Source of the DNA: Heliopora coerulea
Lineage: Eukaryota > Cnidaria > Anthozoa > Scleralcyonacea > Helioporidae
DNA length: 64,000 nt
Direction: 5' to 3'
Assembly: GCA_030142905.1 (NCBI GenBank)
Contig: JASJOG010000338.1
Location: 210,194 to 274,193 of the forward strand
The notes under the pieces were generated by a model that saw only the letters and a program-made list of their open reading frames with translations, ran no database searches and was not told where the DNA came from. Below are positions 46,101 to 53,950 of the stretch, piece by piece (position 1 is the stretch's first letter; each line of letters opens with the position of its first letter). Both the position numbers and the translations under genes were made by a program.

Positions 46101-49100
46101 AGAAAAGCTAAAAACACGCATCCCGCCTGTTGGATCACAGTATCTAAACTCGGAAATCTTTTTGGTATTTCTTAAATCTAACATGATGGAATTCATTTAA
46201 CACTTAAGTAAATCCAGTTTTTCAAAAACCTGAATTAGTATTACATCTTTCGGACTAGTGCTAGGTTCATAGTCTTTGAAAAAACTCATTCGTAGGTGTT
46301 TTTCCGAAACTCTTACATACAACTTCATTTTACATGTTTTAGTTATGTGGTTAACATAAGATTTACATGTGGTTTACATATGAAACAATTTCACATCCTC
46401 CAATTCTACATGTGAAATCTGATGTGTGGAAGTTTCGTAAGGTTTTTTACTCTTAGTCTCGAGCACCTCAACCGAAATCATAATGAAAAAAATCACAGTA
46501 ATAATTACGGACAGTTACCTTTAGGAAGGCCCAAGCAATTTGATACCACCCTCGGTCTGATCGCTCGGTGTTTTTCAGTTTGTGAATCGCGGTCATGCTG
46601 AGGAAATCTAAAACCTACACGGCAAAATAGATATTGAGTGCAAACTACTCGTTTCGCCGTGACGTTCAAATGAAACATCAGACGAAGTCTTCTTCACTTT
46701 TCTTTATTATTAATCTTAGTGAACGTCCAAATTAGGATTACCTCAAAGAAGATGATGACTTTGGGATCTCCTTCATTGCGTTGCAGGAAATAGGAGAAAA
46801 TTTCGTTAATAATCAGCACGTCTTCCCACATTGGAACGAGAGATCTTGTAGGAATACAAAAAAAGTACCAGAAATTGAGCAATTGAGGGCATATTTACAC
46901 GATACGATCGTCGTATACGATTGATCGTCCTGAGGTACGTGATGTTGCCTCTAAGGCGCAATTCTCGCTTCTGATTCGCTCGCTAACGTAGCAATATATT
47001 TGGAAGACTCCATTAAGTCAATCGGATACATCAGAACTAACAATCGTAAGCAACAATCGTATGGTTCAGATTGGCCCTAATGCAGGGCAGGAAACTTGGG
47101 CCGTCCGAACGTCCGAGACGGGTAACTTTTCTACACGGAGAAGAAAAAATATGATCCCAGTCGTCCGATTGGACGACCAAGTTTTAGAGGTCTGACTTTA
47201 AAAAAGGCAACAAACTTTTATTTTTAACCTGACATTGACGTAGACAGATGTATCAAAAGAATATACGTTTATTCAATTTGTGGAGTTCTGTGTTAATTTT
47301 ATTACCTATAAGCATTTAGCTTTTTCTCTAAAACAAAGAATTTTTCATACCATCTATTGTTGTTGTCGGTTTTTTTGGACAAGTAGTTTTGTAATCCGGA
47401 CAAGTAAAATACATATTGCACTCATCAGAAGGGACAAGTGATTTGAAAAGAAAGTTTCTTGCCCTGTAATGGATAAAACTCCGAACAAGAACGCTGAGAT
47501 GCAAACATTAATTGACAGTACAACAACATAAAAAAATGACGAATATTAGTTCTAACATCCAAAACATCGGCAAATTCACAGAAATCGCAACTTACTTTCG
47601 TTGCTTGAAATCGAATGGTTCCGTCATAAGGGGTAAAATGTGATCAACGGCTTCTTGATCTTCATAGTAAGACGTTGCAGCACGATTCCTATTTAGAGAA
47701 AATGGAAGAATCCTGAAAAGATCAACTTCTGATGCACTTATAATAGAATACAAGATTAGCCAATTCATATAAAAACAGCGTGAAAATTTTCATCTGATTT
47801 ATACGTTATTTTTTGTCATAGATTTAAGAGCTCATGAATATTTTTCGTGTAAGGGTACCTCTTTATTTTCAGTCAATAATCTCCAGACAAATGTGATTTA
47901 CTTAACAAAGCATTGTACTGCACAACAGTCTCGAAGTCAAGAATTTTTCTTGGGAAAGGGGGGTGTGTGTTTCAATGTCAATCAGCTTTTGTCGTTAAAA
48001 ATCTTCAACACTCCAAAAAATGTACAGCCTTCTTATATGCCGGTTTATCTCATAACAGAGCTTTCCAAGTGTAATTCCATACGAGAGTTAGGCTTGCGGC
48101 CATGCCTTTTAAAACCATTCGTTAGTCTATCTCACTTTTATTAATTGAATTTTTTATTTACAATACACGATTAGATAACGACGACGTTGCATTTTTTGCT
48201 TTACTCCAGTTTTTTTATCGAACTAAGGTAAATTTTGGGGCTCGAGCTCCAAGAATTTTACTGAACTACAAAAAATAGTCTCCAATTTGGGTTTACCAGA
48301 GTTTAATTTGAAAGTATGGACGTTCATGAAGATTAATTTCCGTATTTCGTATTTGACATTTTAATCGACAAGAAGTACAAAAATATAAATTAAACATTCA
48401 TGCGGGTTTAAGTGCCAAGTTTAGGCCTAGTAAAGCAACACTAGACAGATCAGTCTCTTGGGGGCGTTCACGAGCAAATGCAGTCGAGACCAACACGATC
48501 AAACACCACTAGGGAGAATGTTTCGCTGCAGAAAAAGAATGGTAATTTTGGCTAATGACAACTGCCCAAACATTTACGTCCTCACTTTAGCACTTCAGAT
48601 AATACGTATAGACAATTTATCCCAATACATAGAGCGGTTTCCAGCACGCAAATCAAAGTTAGCTAGATTGTGATACTCTCTTATGATTTGCTACTGAACT
48701 GGAAACTCAAGCTCGTTGTAGCTATGGGAGGGGTTTGAGCCCCCAACCCTTCCCTCCCTCACCTTGGCTACGCCACTGCTGCATACTAAGAAATGGGACC
48801 TGGTGCTTGAGCAATACAAACCTGCTGCATTTCTTGACATATTGTCCAGTTTCTATGTCCAATACATGTACGCGCACTAGAGGATGGTTGATACGCAAGT
48901 CACTCTTCAGTCGGTCCGCCCTGTGAACCATAACACACATCACGTAACCATCGTCTTGACGTTTTTTTTCGAGCGCGCGATGAATAAGGTCAGCAGATGA
49001 TTCTTGAAACAGATATAAGAATTACAAATATGAGAAGCACGATAGTAAAAAGACGTTCTGAAGTTTTAGTCATACCAACAAAATGATGATTAATAAAGGT

Positions 49101-51470
49101 ATGGTGACGGCTGGATTGGATTGGGGAGAAACTCTTAACTGAGATCGTCAAATAACCAAACTAAATTAAAAAAAAACAATAAAAAAGTAAATCAAAATAA
49201 AAAATAAAATAAGGTCTTTAAATATCAGTCAAAATAAGGTCTTTAAATATCAACATCCCAATATGGCTTACAAACTTTGCAACTACAACAAAAGAGAAAT
49301 TTCTCTCGTGGTTTTCATCTTCGCTTACTCTTGACCCTTTCTGAGGATTAAATACCGTAAAATTCCGAAAGTAGCGCCCCCCCTGAAGGAAACGGCAGAT
49401 TTGTATTCGGAAATAAACTACGTGATTTTTTCGGATTGATTTTATCAACGCATACATCGACGCTTACATCTACCCATTCACCCATCTATCCACGCATCCA
49501 TAAATATATACACAAAAACATACACACATATGTATACACAAATAAGTAAATGCTTGTATGAATGAACGAACGTACGAACGAACGTACGAATAAACGAACG
49601 AACGAACGAACGAACGTACGAACAAACGAACGAACGAACGAACGAACGAACGCACGCACTAACGAACGAACTCACGGACGAACGAACGTAGGAACGAACG
49701 TACGTACGAGCGAAAGAACGAACGAATGAATAAACGAACGAACAAACGTACGAACGAATGAATGAACAAACGTGCATATGAACAAACGAATAAAGTCAAA
49801 TGGCAAAAAAACGAAAGAATGTCAGATGATTTTCTAAAGACTAGCAACAAATTTAAGAAACAAGTACGAGTATGTACGTGTGAGTTCAAGGACATTTTTC
49901 CTTGTGCACGAACCTTTTAATTTTTTTCGGCGTCTTTTGCCAGTTTTCTGCCTTTCACCCTCAGGACTCTTCACTGAAACATCTTGATTACCTTCCTCCT
50001 CTTTTTCAAGGTTTTCACTTGCACGACGTTCATTTTTCTTTTCATTAACATTTCTTTTTACTTCACTAGTTTCGCGTTCACCATCATCATCGTAGCCCAG
50101 ATTCTCCTGCGCGATGGATTTGTCTTTCTTCTCCTTACGTTTCCGCTGAGTTTTCAGTGGCCTGTCAATTCCATCTGTTATGTCACCCTTGCCTACTTCT
50201 GACGTCCTATCTCTTGTGTTTTTCTTCAGCCTTCTCTTGGCTTTGTCTGTGCTAATTGCTGCTTCCGTATTTGCGGCTGCATCAGAATCCGGAGTATTCG
50301 ACTTTTTCTTCACTCTAAAACACCCCAAAAGTGCACATTCAATTTTAGGGCCCAAGGAGAGTACTGAGTTTTTAAATTCGAGAGGCAGGCAGGCAGGCAG
50401 ACAGACAGAATGGCAGAACAGGACAAACAAACCGACAGACAGACGGACAGATAGACAAGTAGAACAGGACAGACGGACAGACGATTAGACAGAATTACGA
50501 GTAGACAGACAGACGATTTGACGGATGGACAGAGGTTAAGACAGACGTAAAAACAGATTGATGGACGGACAGACAGACGTAAAAACAGACAGATTGGCGG
50601 ACCGACAGTCAAATGGAAAGACAAACGCACTGACCGGTAGACAGACATATGAATTGATGGACGGTCAGACAGACAGACGTAAAGACAGACAGATTGAAGG
50701 ACGGATAGCCAGAAGGACTGACCGACTGACAGTCGGATGGACGGATAGAGACTGAGCCAGAGAAAACAATCTCGCGACTGCATCATGAATTCTTAAAAAC
50801 CCAACTAATAATTCAGATAGCCCATCAAGTTTATCAACTTCTAGTAGCGCTGCTTCCTTCAAGGTACGAAATGTCAGTTGAGTTTCCGTAAAGAAAGATA
50901 GAGTGACAAGAAAATTGAAGGAATGGAAGAAAGGCAGAGGCCAAAAATTAGACGGACAGACTGAATAGCAGATCATGGACGACGCACGAAAAACGTATAA
51001 CATTTCAGACCCCATCTTGGAAAACAAACAAACGTGATCAAACCTTCTTTCTCCCCTTTCGTTTCCCGCCCTTTTTGGTTTTCGCGACTGTTCCTCCGTC
51101 GACTCGATCAAATGCTGCCATCCCGATAAGGCTTCACTGTAGCTTTGTTTTGTTTCTTTCTCAAGGCTCTTGTTCTTTTCTTCGGTCAGAAAAAATAAGT
51201 TATGGTAACCAATGAAAATTCCCGTGAAATCGTACAGTATAAGGCTTGTAATGTAATTGTAATGTAAAGTAATTGTAATGTAAACGACAGAAAAATTCGA
51301 AGCGTGCACATCGGAGGAAACATCAGTCTGAAGGGGTTAGTGTTCCTTTTTTTCGTAACTTAGCGGGCCTTACTAATGTCGCACCTACCGTTCGTGTACA
51401 GATTTGCTCGTAACAAGTTCTCTTCTGCAACGGTCTGGTCTTTAGTAATCGACGTCCCACCATGGTTTAG
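24735..51470 (-). CDS. AHI1: AHI1 ortholog (jouberin), whole gene span, 27 exons recognised
   Basis: Exons on the minus strand, 5' to 3': 51389-51470, 51044-51179, 49914-50314, 48822-48954, 47596-47688, 46742-46844, 46519-46614, 45409-45519, 44570-44695, 43490-43554, 42343-42394, 41155-41240, 39472-39526, 38983-39098, 38137-38305, 37757-37817, 36807-36902, 36132-36184, 35944-36038, 34388-34521, 33581-33721, 32091-32284, 30486-30708, 29608-29666, 27733-27895, 26864-26943, 24735-24866. They sum to 3,255 bases, 1,085 codons with the stop; every junction is AG/GT and in phase. Human jouberin is about 1,196 residues, so a short 5' part is probably missing. The order is charged N-terminus (residues 1-200), conserved jouberin region (210-450), WD40 propeller (about 465-800), linker, SH3 (about 961-1014) and basic tail. 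Jouberin acts at the ciliary transition zone and basal body and is mutated in Joubert syndrome. No frame break was seen. Confidence 0.92.
25010..25290. repeat. 5-base GCATA/GCATG microsatellite with TAACG ends
   Basis: Tandem gcata, gcatg and aacgt pentamers run for 280 bases in an AHI1 intron. A weaker continuation (agcatagtt, agcgtagcatag) lies at 26740-26800 beyond the hAT insertion. Confidence 0.95.
25816..26100 (-). pseudogene. hAT transposase C-terminal dimerisation domain
   Basis: The frame reads [20 protein letters not shown], then [21 protein letters not shown] and ends [18 protein letters not shown]. This is the classic hAT family dimerisation motif (W.......P.L......L.I..SS..SER.FS.AG). 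It is out of frame with the BED domain upstream, which fits a deletion derivative. Confidence 0.9.
26043..26252 (-). pseudogene. hAT transposase N-terminal BED zinc finger
   Basis: The stretch starts [14 protein letters not shown] and contains CQVC...[15 protein letters not shown], a BED finger with C-x2-C and H-x5-H ligands that binds transposon ends. The frame ends in SSSSNST-stop where the rest of the transposase should follow. Confidence 0.88.
26864..26943 (-). CDS. AHI1: AHI1 exon 26, lysine-rich tail
   Basis: Acceptor ttttgaag, donor GTTTGT, phase 1 in and phase 0 out. It reads (D)[18 protein letters not shown]..., and it is the piece that reconciles the phase of the SH3 exon with that of the last exon. 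It was found by phase and not by similarity. Confidence 0.6.
27733..27895 (-). CDS. AHI1: AHI1 exon 25, SH3 domain
   Basis: The exon reads [19 protein letters not shown], then NWMVGE and GYFPSSY. These carry the SH3 ALYDY-like start, the binding tryptophan and the C-terminal FPSSY proline and tyrosine. Human jouberin has a single SH3 at the same place. Donor GTAAGT, phase 0 in, 1 out. Confidence 0.93.
28146..29534. repeat. 1.4 kb polypurine tract (GGAA)n with a 16-base satellite
   Basis: The plus strand is almost wholly G and A over about 1,390 bases, built from ggaa and ggaaa units. At 28972-29214 it contains 15 copies of the 16-base unit gaaacgaaggaaggaa. The tract fills most of the 1.7 kb AHI1 intron between 29608 and 27895, so the pre-mRNA carries the pyrimidine strand. 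Long open frames here (FLPSFLPSF...) are repeat artefacts. Confidence 0.97.
29608..29666 (-). CDS. AHI1: AHI1 exon 24, linker
   Basis: Acceptor tcttag, donor GTGAGT, 59 bases, phase 1 in and 0 out, reading (G)[19 protein letters not shown] into the SH3 exon. It was assigned by position and phase. Confidence 0.75.
30486..30708 (-). CDS. AHI1: AHI1 exon 23, linker
   Basis: The exon reads [16 protein letters not shown]... and contains [16 protein letters not shown], resembling the YNGTFPLPG segment of human jouberin after the propeller. It is serine- and proline-rich and probably disordered. Donor GTAAGG, phase 0 in, 1 out. Confidence 0.85.
32091..32284 (-). CDS. AHI1: AHI1 exon 22, linker helix
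   Basis: The exon reads [19 protein letters not shown]... and ends in [17 protein letters not shown], a helix comparable to the KQRLETV region of human jouberin. Donor GTAAGA, phase 1 in, 0 out. Confidence 0.85.
32930..33180. repeat. TATTTC/TATA/TTATGTA simple-sequence region
   Basis: Short tatttccatttc repeats pass into (TA)n at 33048-33087 and ttatgtatta repeats, in an AHI1 intron. Confidence 0.9.
33581..33721 (-). CDS. AHI1: AHI1 exon 21, last WD40 blade
   Basis: The exon reads [20 protein letters not shown], then [20 protein letters not shown], very close to human [21 protein letters not shown]. Phase 1 in and out. Confidence 0.93.
34388..34521 (-). CDS. AHI1: AHI1 exon 20, WD40 blade
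   Basis: The exon reads (S)[20 protein letters not shown], then [20 protein letters not shown] and DTETG. The SGSEDG-VWxxETG pattern and LxPCGxFxFxGSEDG match human jouberin closely. Phase 2 in, 1 out. Confidence 0.94.
34560..34985 (-). mobile_element. two tRNA-derived SINEs, tandem, minus strand
   Basis: The heads at 34587-34660 and 34850-34912 read as complements of the A box (agctcagtgg) and B box (gggttcgatcccc) with the same tail as the SINE at 16693. Each is followed by a related body (gggagcttggagatatt, gggagcctggagagata). They sit within 40 bases of the AHI1 exon at 34388-34521. Confidence 0.75.
35050..35130. repeat. dispersed repeat with tctggcattagc motif
   Basis: The run gtaaaatcgtctggcattagc..gtatggcgttagccac recurs in part near 19140, 54230, 56640-56790 and 57240. 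It is a short dispersed family of unknown type. Confidence 0.5.
35525..35920. mobile_element. probable hAT-type MITE in an AHI1 intron
   Basis: The ends are gcaatagcgtagctac and ggctacgctactgc, an imperfect inverted repeat of the ..AGCGTAGC.. kind common in hAT-derived MITEs. No coding capacity. Confidence 0.55.
35944..36038 (-). CDS. AHI1: AHI1 exon 19, WD40 blade
   Basis: The exon reads [20 protein letters not shown], then [11 protein letters not shown], closely matching human [22 protein letters not shown]. Phase 0 in, 2 out. Confidence 0.94.
36132..36184 (-). CDS. AHI1: AHI1 exon 18
   Basis: The exon reads [17 protein letters not shown], comparable to human HHWTINKEIKETEFK. Phase 1 in, 0 out. 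Confidence 0.85.
36807..36902 (-). CDS. AHI1: AHI1 exon 17, WD40 blade
   Basis: The exon reads [20 protein letters not shown], then a basic end [10 protein letters not shown]. It matches the YSGDCTGVIVVWNTY strand of human jouberin. Phase 1 in and out. Confidence 0.93.
37060..37660. repeat. polypyrimidine-rich tract in an AHI1 intron
   Basis: Long CTTT and CCTTT runs on the plus strand, including (ctttctttcttt) at 37155-37185, make the pre-mRNA purine-rich here, the opposite of the 28146-29534 tract. Confidence 0.85.
37757..37817 (-). CDS. AHI1: AHI1 exon 16
   Basis: The exon reads [20 protein letters not shown], matching human VHKSFINSLCFDTEG. Phase 0 in, 1 out. Confidence 0.92.
38137..38305 (-). 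CDS. AHI1: AHI1 exon 15, WD40 blade
   Basis: The exon reads [20 protein letters not shown], then [20 protein letters not shown] and RLIRIW, with human equivalents PHPSFVYTAKFHP and VVTGCYDSMIRIW. Phase 2 in, 0 out. Confidence 0.94.
38983..39098 (-). CDS. AHI1: AHI1 exon 14, WD40 blade
   Basis: The exon reads [20 protein letters not shown], then [11 protein letters not shown], a textbook GH...WSxDD...SSSDGTAR repeat. Phase 0 in, 2 out. Confidence 0.94.
39168..39384. mobile_element. small palindromic repeat (MITE-like), cttcctccgatttct ends
   Basis: The motif cttcctccgatttctaga faces its complement tagaaatcggaggaag, and a third copy closes the unit at 39365. The same family, inverted and more worn, is at 55636-55848. 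Confidence 0.6.
39472..39526 (-). CDS. AHI1: AHI1 exon 13
   Basis: The exon reads [18 protein letters not shown], comparable to human ILAAACASRDGYPIILYEI. Phase 2 in, 0 out. Confidence 0.88.
40196..40270. repeat. short tandem repeat, cagcatgctgaaacca x3
   Basis: Three or four 18-base units (atgctgaaaccacag) sit in an AHI1 intron. Confidence 0.85.
41155..41240 (-). CDS. AHI1: AHI1 exon 12, start of the propeller
   Basis: The exon reads [20 protein letters not shown], then VVKFSNDGR, matching human RIPNKHLFSLNAGERGCF and FSHNGR. The donor was set at AAG/GTTTGC because only that keeps phase 2 into the next exon. Confidence 0.9.
41585..41888. mobile_element. SINE fragments, including a 170 bp SINE palindrome
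   Basis: Plus-strand SINE head at 41585-41655 (gctcggtccaatcacccg, gaattcgaatccc). At 41720-41888 a minus and a plus copy of another SINE meet head to head. The tails tctcaaactattctactcagaaa and tttctgagtagaatagtttgaga are exact complements. Confidence 0.75.
42343..42394 (-). CDS. AHI1: AHI1 exon 11
   Basis: The exon reads [17 protein letters not shown], with human IKWKRLPGQACRIPNK in the same place. Phase 2 in, 0 out. Confidence 0.88.
42622..43066. repeat. 54 bp minisatellite, seven perfect units plus a partial
   Basis: The unit starts gggagtactagagaggcatt and ends gagtacagagaa, seven times in a row with essentially no differences, then a rearranged eighth. The unit is a multiple of three, so one frame stays open ([18 protein letters not shown]), but it is intronic and on the strand opposite to AHI1. 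Confidence 0.95.
43490..43554 (-). CDS. AHI1: AHI1 exon 10
   Basis: The exon reads [20 protein letters not shown]; the EKG continues VQ from the previous exon as in human ALQEEKG. Phase 0 in, 2 out. Confidence 0.82.
44201..44513. mobile_element. hAT-type MITE, 16 bp perfect ends
   Basis: CAGGGGCGTAGTTAAT at the left and its exact complement at the right, about 313 bases apart. The flanks ctggccac and ttggccac, offset by two bases at the left and one at the right, suggest an 8 bp duplication. It ends 56 bases from the next AHI1 exon. Confidence 0.8.
44570..44695 (-). CDS. AHI1: AHI1 exon 9, conserved jouberin region
   Basis: The exon reads [20 protein letters not shown], then VKGIKPP and GRSMFPVQE. 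Human has [26 protein letters not shown]. Phase 0 in and out. Confidence 0.95.
45409..45519 (-). CDS. AHI1: AHI1 exon 8, conserved jouberin region
   Basis: The exon reads [20 protein letters not shown], then a basic stretch and TPGVPE, matching human GANGNANINSKLRLQLYYP. Phase 0 in and out. Confidence 0.95.
46519..46614 (-). CDS. AHI1: AHI1 exon 7
   Basis: The exon reads [20 protein letters not shown] and ends [10 protein letters not shown], matching human ILDFLSV and RKIAWAFLK. Phase 0 in and out. Confidence 0.95.
46742..46844 (-). CDS. AHI1: AHI1 exon 6
   Basis: The exon reads [20 protein letters not shown], then [12 protein letters not shown], matching human PEWEEQIVFNE and SPKVILFFE. 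Phase 2 in, 0 out. Confidence 0.93.
47596..47688 (-). CDS. AHI1: AHI1 exon 5
   Basis: The exon reads [20 protein letters not shown], then MTEPFDFKQ, matching human [24 protein letters not shown]. Phase 2 in and out. Confidence 0.95.
48822..48954 (-). CDS. AHI1: AHI1 exon 4
   Basis: The exon reads [20 protein letters not shown], then [20 protein letters not shown], matching human [36 protein letters not shown]. The acceptor gtcaag was preferred to a later cag because phase 1 and similarity both require it. Confidence 0.93.
49556..49795. repeat. (CGAA)n / cgtacgaa simple repeat
   Basis: About sixty degenerate aacg units run between 49556 and 49795. Open frames through it are artefacts. Confidence 0.95.
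49914..50314 (-). CDS. AHI1: AHI1 exon 3, charged N-terminal region
   Basis: The longest exon, 401 bases, is dominated by K, R, E and D ([30 protein letters not shown]). Human jouberin has a similar lysine-rich, disordered N-terminus. Phase 2 in, 1 out, and it fits both neighbours. Confidence 0.88.
50385..50760. repeat. (ACAGACAGACGG)n degenerate repeat
   Basis: Repeats of agacagacgga with cattered changes lie between AHI1 exons 51044 and 50314. Confidence 0.95.
51044..51179 (-). CDS. AHI1: AHI1 exon 2, charged
   Basis: The exon reads (E)[20 protein letters not shown] and ends [13 protein letters not shown]. Acceptor ttctgaccgaag, donor GTTTGA, phase 1 in and 2 out, consistent with both neighbours. 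Confidence 0.75.
51389..51470 (-). CDS. AHI1: AHI1 exon 1 of the confident set
   Basis: Acceptor tctttag, donor GTAGGT, phase 0 in and 1 out. It reads [20 protein letters not shown] and RANLYTN. Only phase 0 is open. No clear start codon in frame, so at least one upstream exon exists. Confidence 0.65.
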
Positions 51471-51559
51471 CTAAAGAAAAAAGTAATTTACAGTACAAAG
51501 ATGATAATATCATGCAGCAAATTATAGCTACAGATTACAAAGATGTTTTCTATCATCAC

Positions 51560-51612
51560 TTGAAAATTATCACCACCGTCCTTGATATCTTCCATCAAAT
51601 TATTTCCGTAAC
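51560..51612 (-). CDS. possible upstream AHI1 exon
   Basis: Acceptor ggttag, donor GTGATG, 53 bases, phase 1 in and 0 out, reading YGNNLMEDIKDGGDNFQ. It is phase-compatible with the next exon, but nothing else supports it. Confidence 0.35.
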
Positions 51613-52029
51613 CTAACCGTTTATCCTAACCCTGGTGCTTCGCGTGGTAAAAGTACGTGATATTTAACATACTTCGATGAATAAAAAGTTAAAAGGTCAA
51701 AAACTTCCGACACTGGAAGCAGAAAGTGCTAACATTTCCATGAATGGCGTTCGGTGTAAAGGTTAGGATTCTCTACTTTCAACTTTGGCAATTTTTGAAC
51801 CTTTTTACGTTTTACACGGTCGTTTACACTGCATTCGCAGCACTGTATTTTTCACACTTAGATGCCGTCAGAAATCATCGTCACCTCATCGGCTGATTGC
51901 GTTCGTTTTCTGTGCTTCTTCTTTTTTGTTCTCTCAACAATATCTGAAGATTGCCTGTGAATTGTGATAGAAGAAAGAAACAATTTTGACTAATCAGTAA
52001 ATTCAACCGAGCGAGCAGAGAATGTATAT

Positions 52030-52048
52030 GTATACACACATACCACAT

Positions 52049-52098
<50 letters not shown>

Positions 52099-52320
52099 TA
52101 TTATACGTTTAATGGAAATTTAATAAAAATATATATATATATATATATAAATAAATATATATTTTTATTATATTTTTATTAAATTTCCATTAAACGTATA
52201 ATACGTAGCTCCACGACTTGTGTTGAGCACTGTCGATATCTAGTGGACATATCCAAGTCTATACTGTATATACTGTATATACTGTATATATATATATATA
52301 TATATATACGTTCAATCTGC
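52030..52320. repeat. TA microsatellites with a PLE pLTR hairpin
   Basis: (TA)n runs at about 52060-52092, 52127-52150 and 52280-52308 surround an inverted pair, acgtttaatggaaatttaat at 52108 and its complement at 52177. The right part, cgtagctccacgacttgtgt..., is the reverse complement of 8946-9000. Confidence 0.85.
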
Positions 52321-52357
52321 AGACGTACGTTTCGCTGTACTACAGCTCATCAGTGCA
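52318..52357 (-). ncRNA. hammerhead ribozyme, canonical core
   Basis: The minus strand reads UGCA, CUGAUGA, GCUGU-AGU-ACAGC, GAAA, CGUACGUC, UGCA. All invariant core bases are present: CUGAUGA, GAAA and the GUC cleavage triplet. Stem II has five perfect pairs, and stem I has UGCA/UGCA with room to extend. The stem III sequence ACGUACGU is self-complementary, so activity is expected from a dimer. It is embedded in PLE-like pLTR sequence beside TA repeats. Confidence 0.82.
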
Positions 52358-52522
52358 ACTCGGAACGAACTTGGATTGATAAGGGACCAGAGTGCTCAAA
52401 CCGTTACTCCAGCGGTGGGCATTGCTTAACGGTATTGGTTATCCTTACATATCCGTAGAATGCAAAGATGTAGAGCTTTATAGTAATAAGTTATTGTTGG
52501 TTATCTAATATATTTACAGCTT

Positions 52523-52564
52523 GTCGTCACACCACGTTTCATGCTTTCGCAATTATCAGACGAC
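52523..52564 (-). ncRNA. hammerhead-like ribozyme, left arm
   Basis: It reads GUCGU (stem I), CUGAUAA (one change from CUGAUGA), UUGC-GAAA-GCAU stem II with a GNRA tetraloop, GAAAC, GUGGUGU and ACGAC (stem I partner). The box change at the conserved G probably inactivates it. Confidence 0.55.
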
Positions 52565-52612
52565 TCGCCGCCGGAACTGTATATAAACTCAGTTGAACGT
52601 CGAGACAATTTA

Positions 52613-52654
52613 GTCGTCTGATGATTGCGAAAGCATGGAACACGGTGTAACGAC
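52613..52654 (+). ncRNA. hammerhead-like ribozyme, right arm
   Basis: It reads GUCGU, CUGAUGA intact, UUGC-GAAA-GCAU, GGA in place of GAA, ACACGGUGU and ACGAC. One core change (A to G). With the left arm it defines a consensus carrying all core bases and stem I GUCGU/ACGAC. Confidence 0.6.
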
Positions 52655-53099
52655 AAGCTGTAAATATATTAGATAACCAACAATAACTTATTACTGTATA
52701 TACATTTATATATATATATATATATCTTTTTTAAATAAAGTTATAAATTCTGTAAGAGGCTGAAAGGCGGCTGGCAGATGAGGTAAATTATACGTATACT
52801 TCTAAAATTCATTAAGAATTCATGAGGAAAATACAAAAGAAAATCATAACCGTGTCGGGTCTTTATATATGATAAAGACACACGTGAAATTATGTGCAAA
52901 TAAGTAGATTCTTTTTTTGGCTTAGGAAACATAAATTTCCATACTTTCTTCACGAATTAGCACATTAAGAGGTTCATTTTAGAAGACATCTAAAAAACTC
53001 GCAGTACGTGCTTCATCGGATCAAAAACACTTGGCTATCACCTCATCTTTTAAATCTCGATATAGCCCTCCTGCTTTGTTTTTAAATATTACATATACA

Positions 53100-53372
53100 T
53101 AAACATATACATACAGTGTATACATACATACGTATGTATGTATGTATGTATGTATGTATGTATGTATGTATGTGTGCATGTATGTGTATGTATGTGTATG
53201 TATGTGTATGTATGTGTGCATGTATGTGTATGTATGTGTGTGTGTATGTATGTGTGTGTATGTATGTGTGTGTGTATGTATGTGTGTGTGTATGTATGTG
53301 TGTGTGTATGTATGTGTGTGTGTATGTATGTGTGTGTGTATGTATGTGTGTGTGTATGTATGTGTGTGTGTA

Positions 53373-53413
<41 letters not shown>

Positions 53414-53690
53414 GTGTGTGTATGTATGTGTGTGTGTATGTATGTGTGTGTGTATGTATGTGTGTGTGTATGTATGTGTGTGTGTATGTATGTGTGTGTG
53501 TATGTATGTGTGTGTGTATGTATGTGTGTGTGTATGTATGTGTGTGTGTATGTATGTGTGTGTGTATGTATGTGTGTGTGTATGTATGTGTGTGTGTATG
53601 TATGTGTGTGTGTATGTATGTGTGTGTGTATGTATGTGTGTGTGTATGTATGTGTGTATGTATGTATGTGTGTATGTATGTATGTATGTA

Positions 53691-53735
<45 letters not shown>

Positions 53736-53790
53736 ATGCATGCATGCATGCATGCATGCATGTTTGTATGTAAATGTATGTAAATGTATG
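53100..53790. repeat. TATG/TG array with 16-base higher-order unit
   Basis: The unit tatgtatgtgtgtgtg recurs about 25 times between blocks of pure tatg, tg and gcatgcat. All long open frames on both strands (HTHTHIHTH, VCVCMYVC) are artefacts. Confidence 0.97.
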
Positions 53791-53856
53791 TAAATAGACT
53801 TTCATGGTTTTTGACGACTTGTATAAACCCTGTATAACAGTTGTGACATAATATAC

Positions 53857-53950
53857 CTTTGGGATAAGTCTGCATCGATTTGAAGGGATGCAAGCTTTTC
53901 TTGGGATTCTTGTAAACTTTTTCTTGGCTTTATTTTCTCATTTCCAGGCC
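53857..53950 (-). CDS. possible exon, frame uncertain
   Basis: Acceptor tatgaag, donor GTATAT. One frame reads PGNEKIKPRKSLQESQEKLA and SLQIDADLSQ, charged and stop-free, phase 1 in and 2 out. It does not join directly to 51612 or 51470, so a small exon is missing or the call is wrong. Confidence 0.3.

Larger units (their letters stand above)
52482..52695. repeat. 84 bp-arm palindrome, PLE-derived
   Basis: The left arm agtaataagttattgttgg... (52482-52565) is matched inverted by 52612-52695 with a handful of changes and a 46-base spacer. Each arm carries one hammerhead-like sequence on opposite strands. Confidence 0.85.

Noticed and set aside
49470..50786. Frames rich in VRSFVRSF and SVCLSV
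   Set aside because: They read the CGAA and ACAG simple repeats; the real coding part here is only the exon 49914-50314.
53021..53893. Several 210-290 codon frames (HTHTH..., VCVCM...)
   Set aside because: They are translations of the TATG/TG microsatellite.
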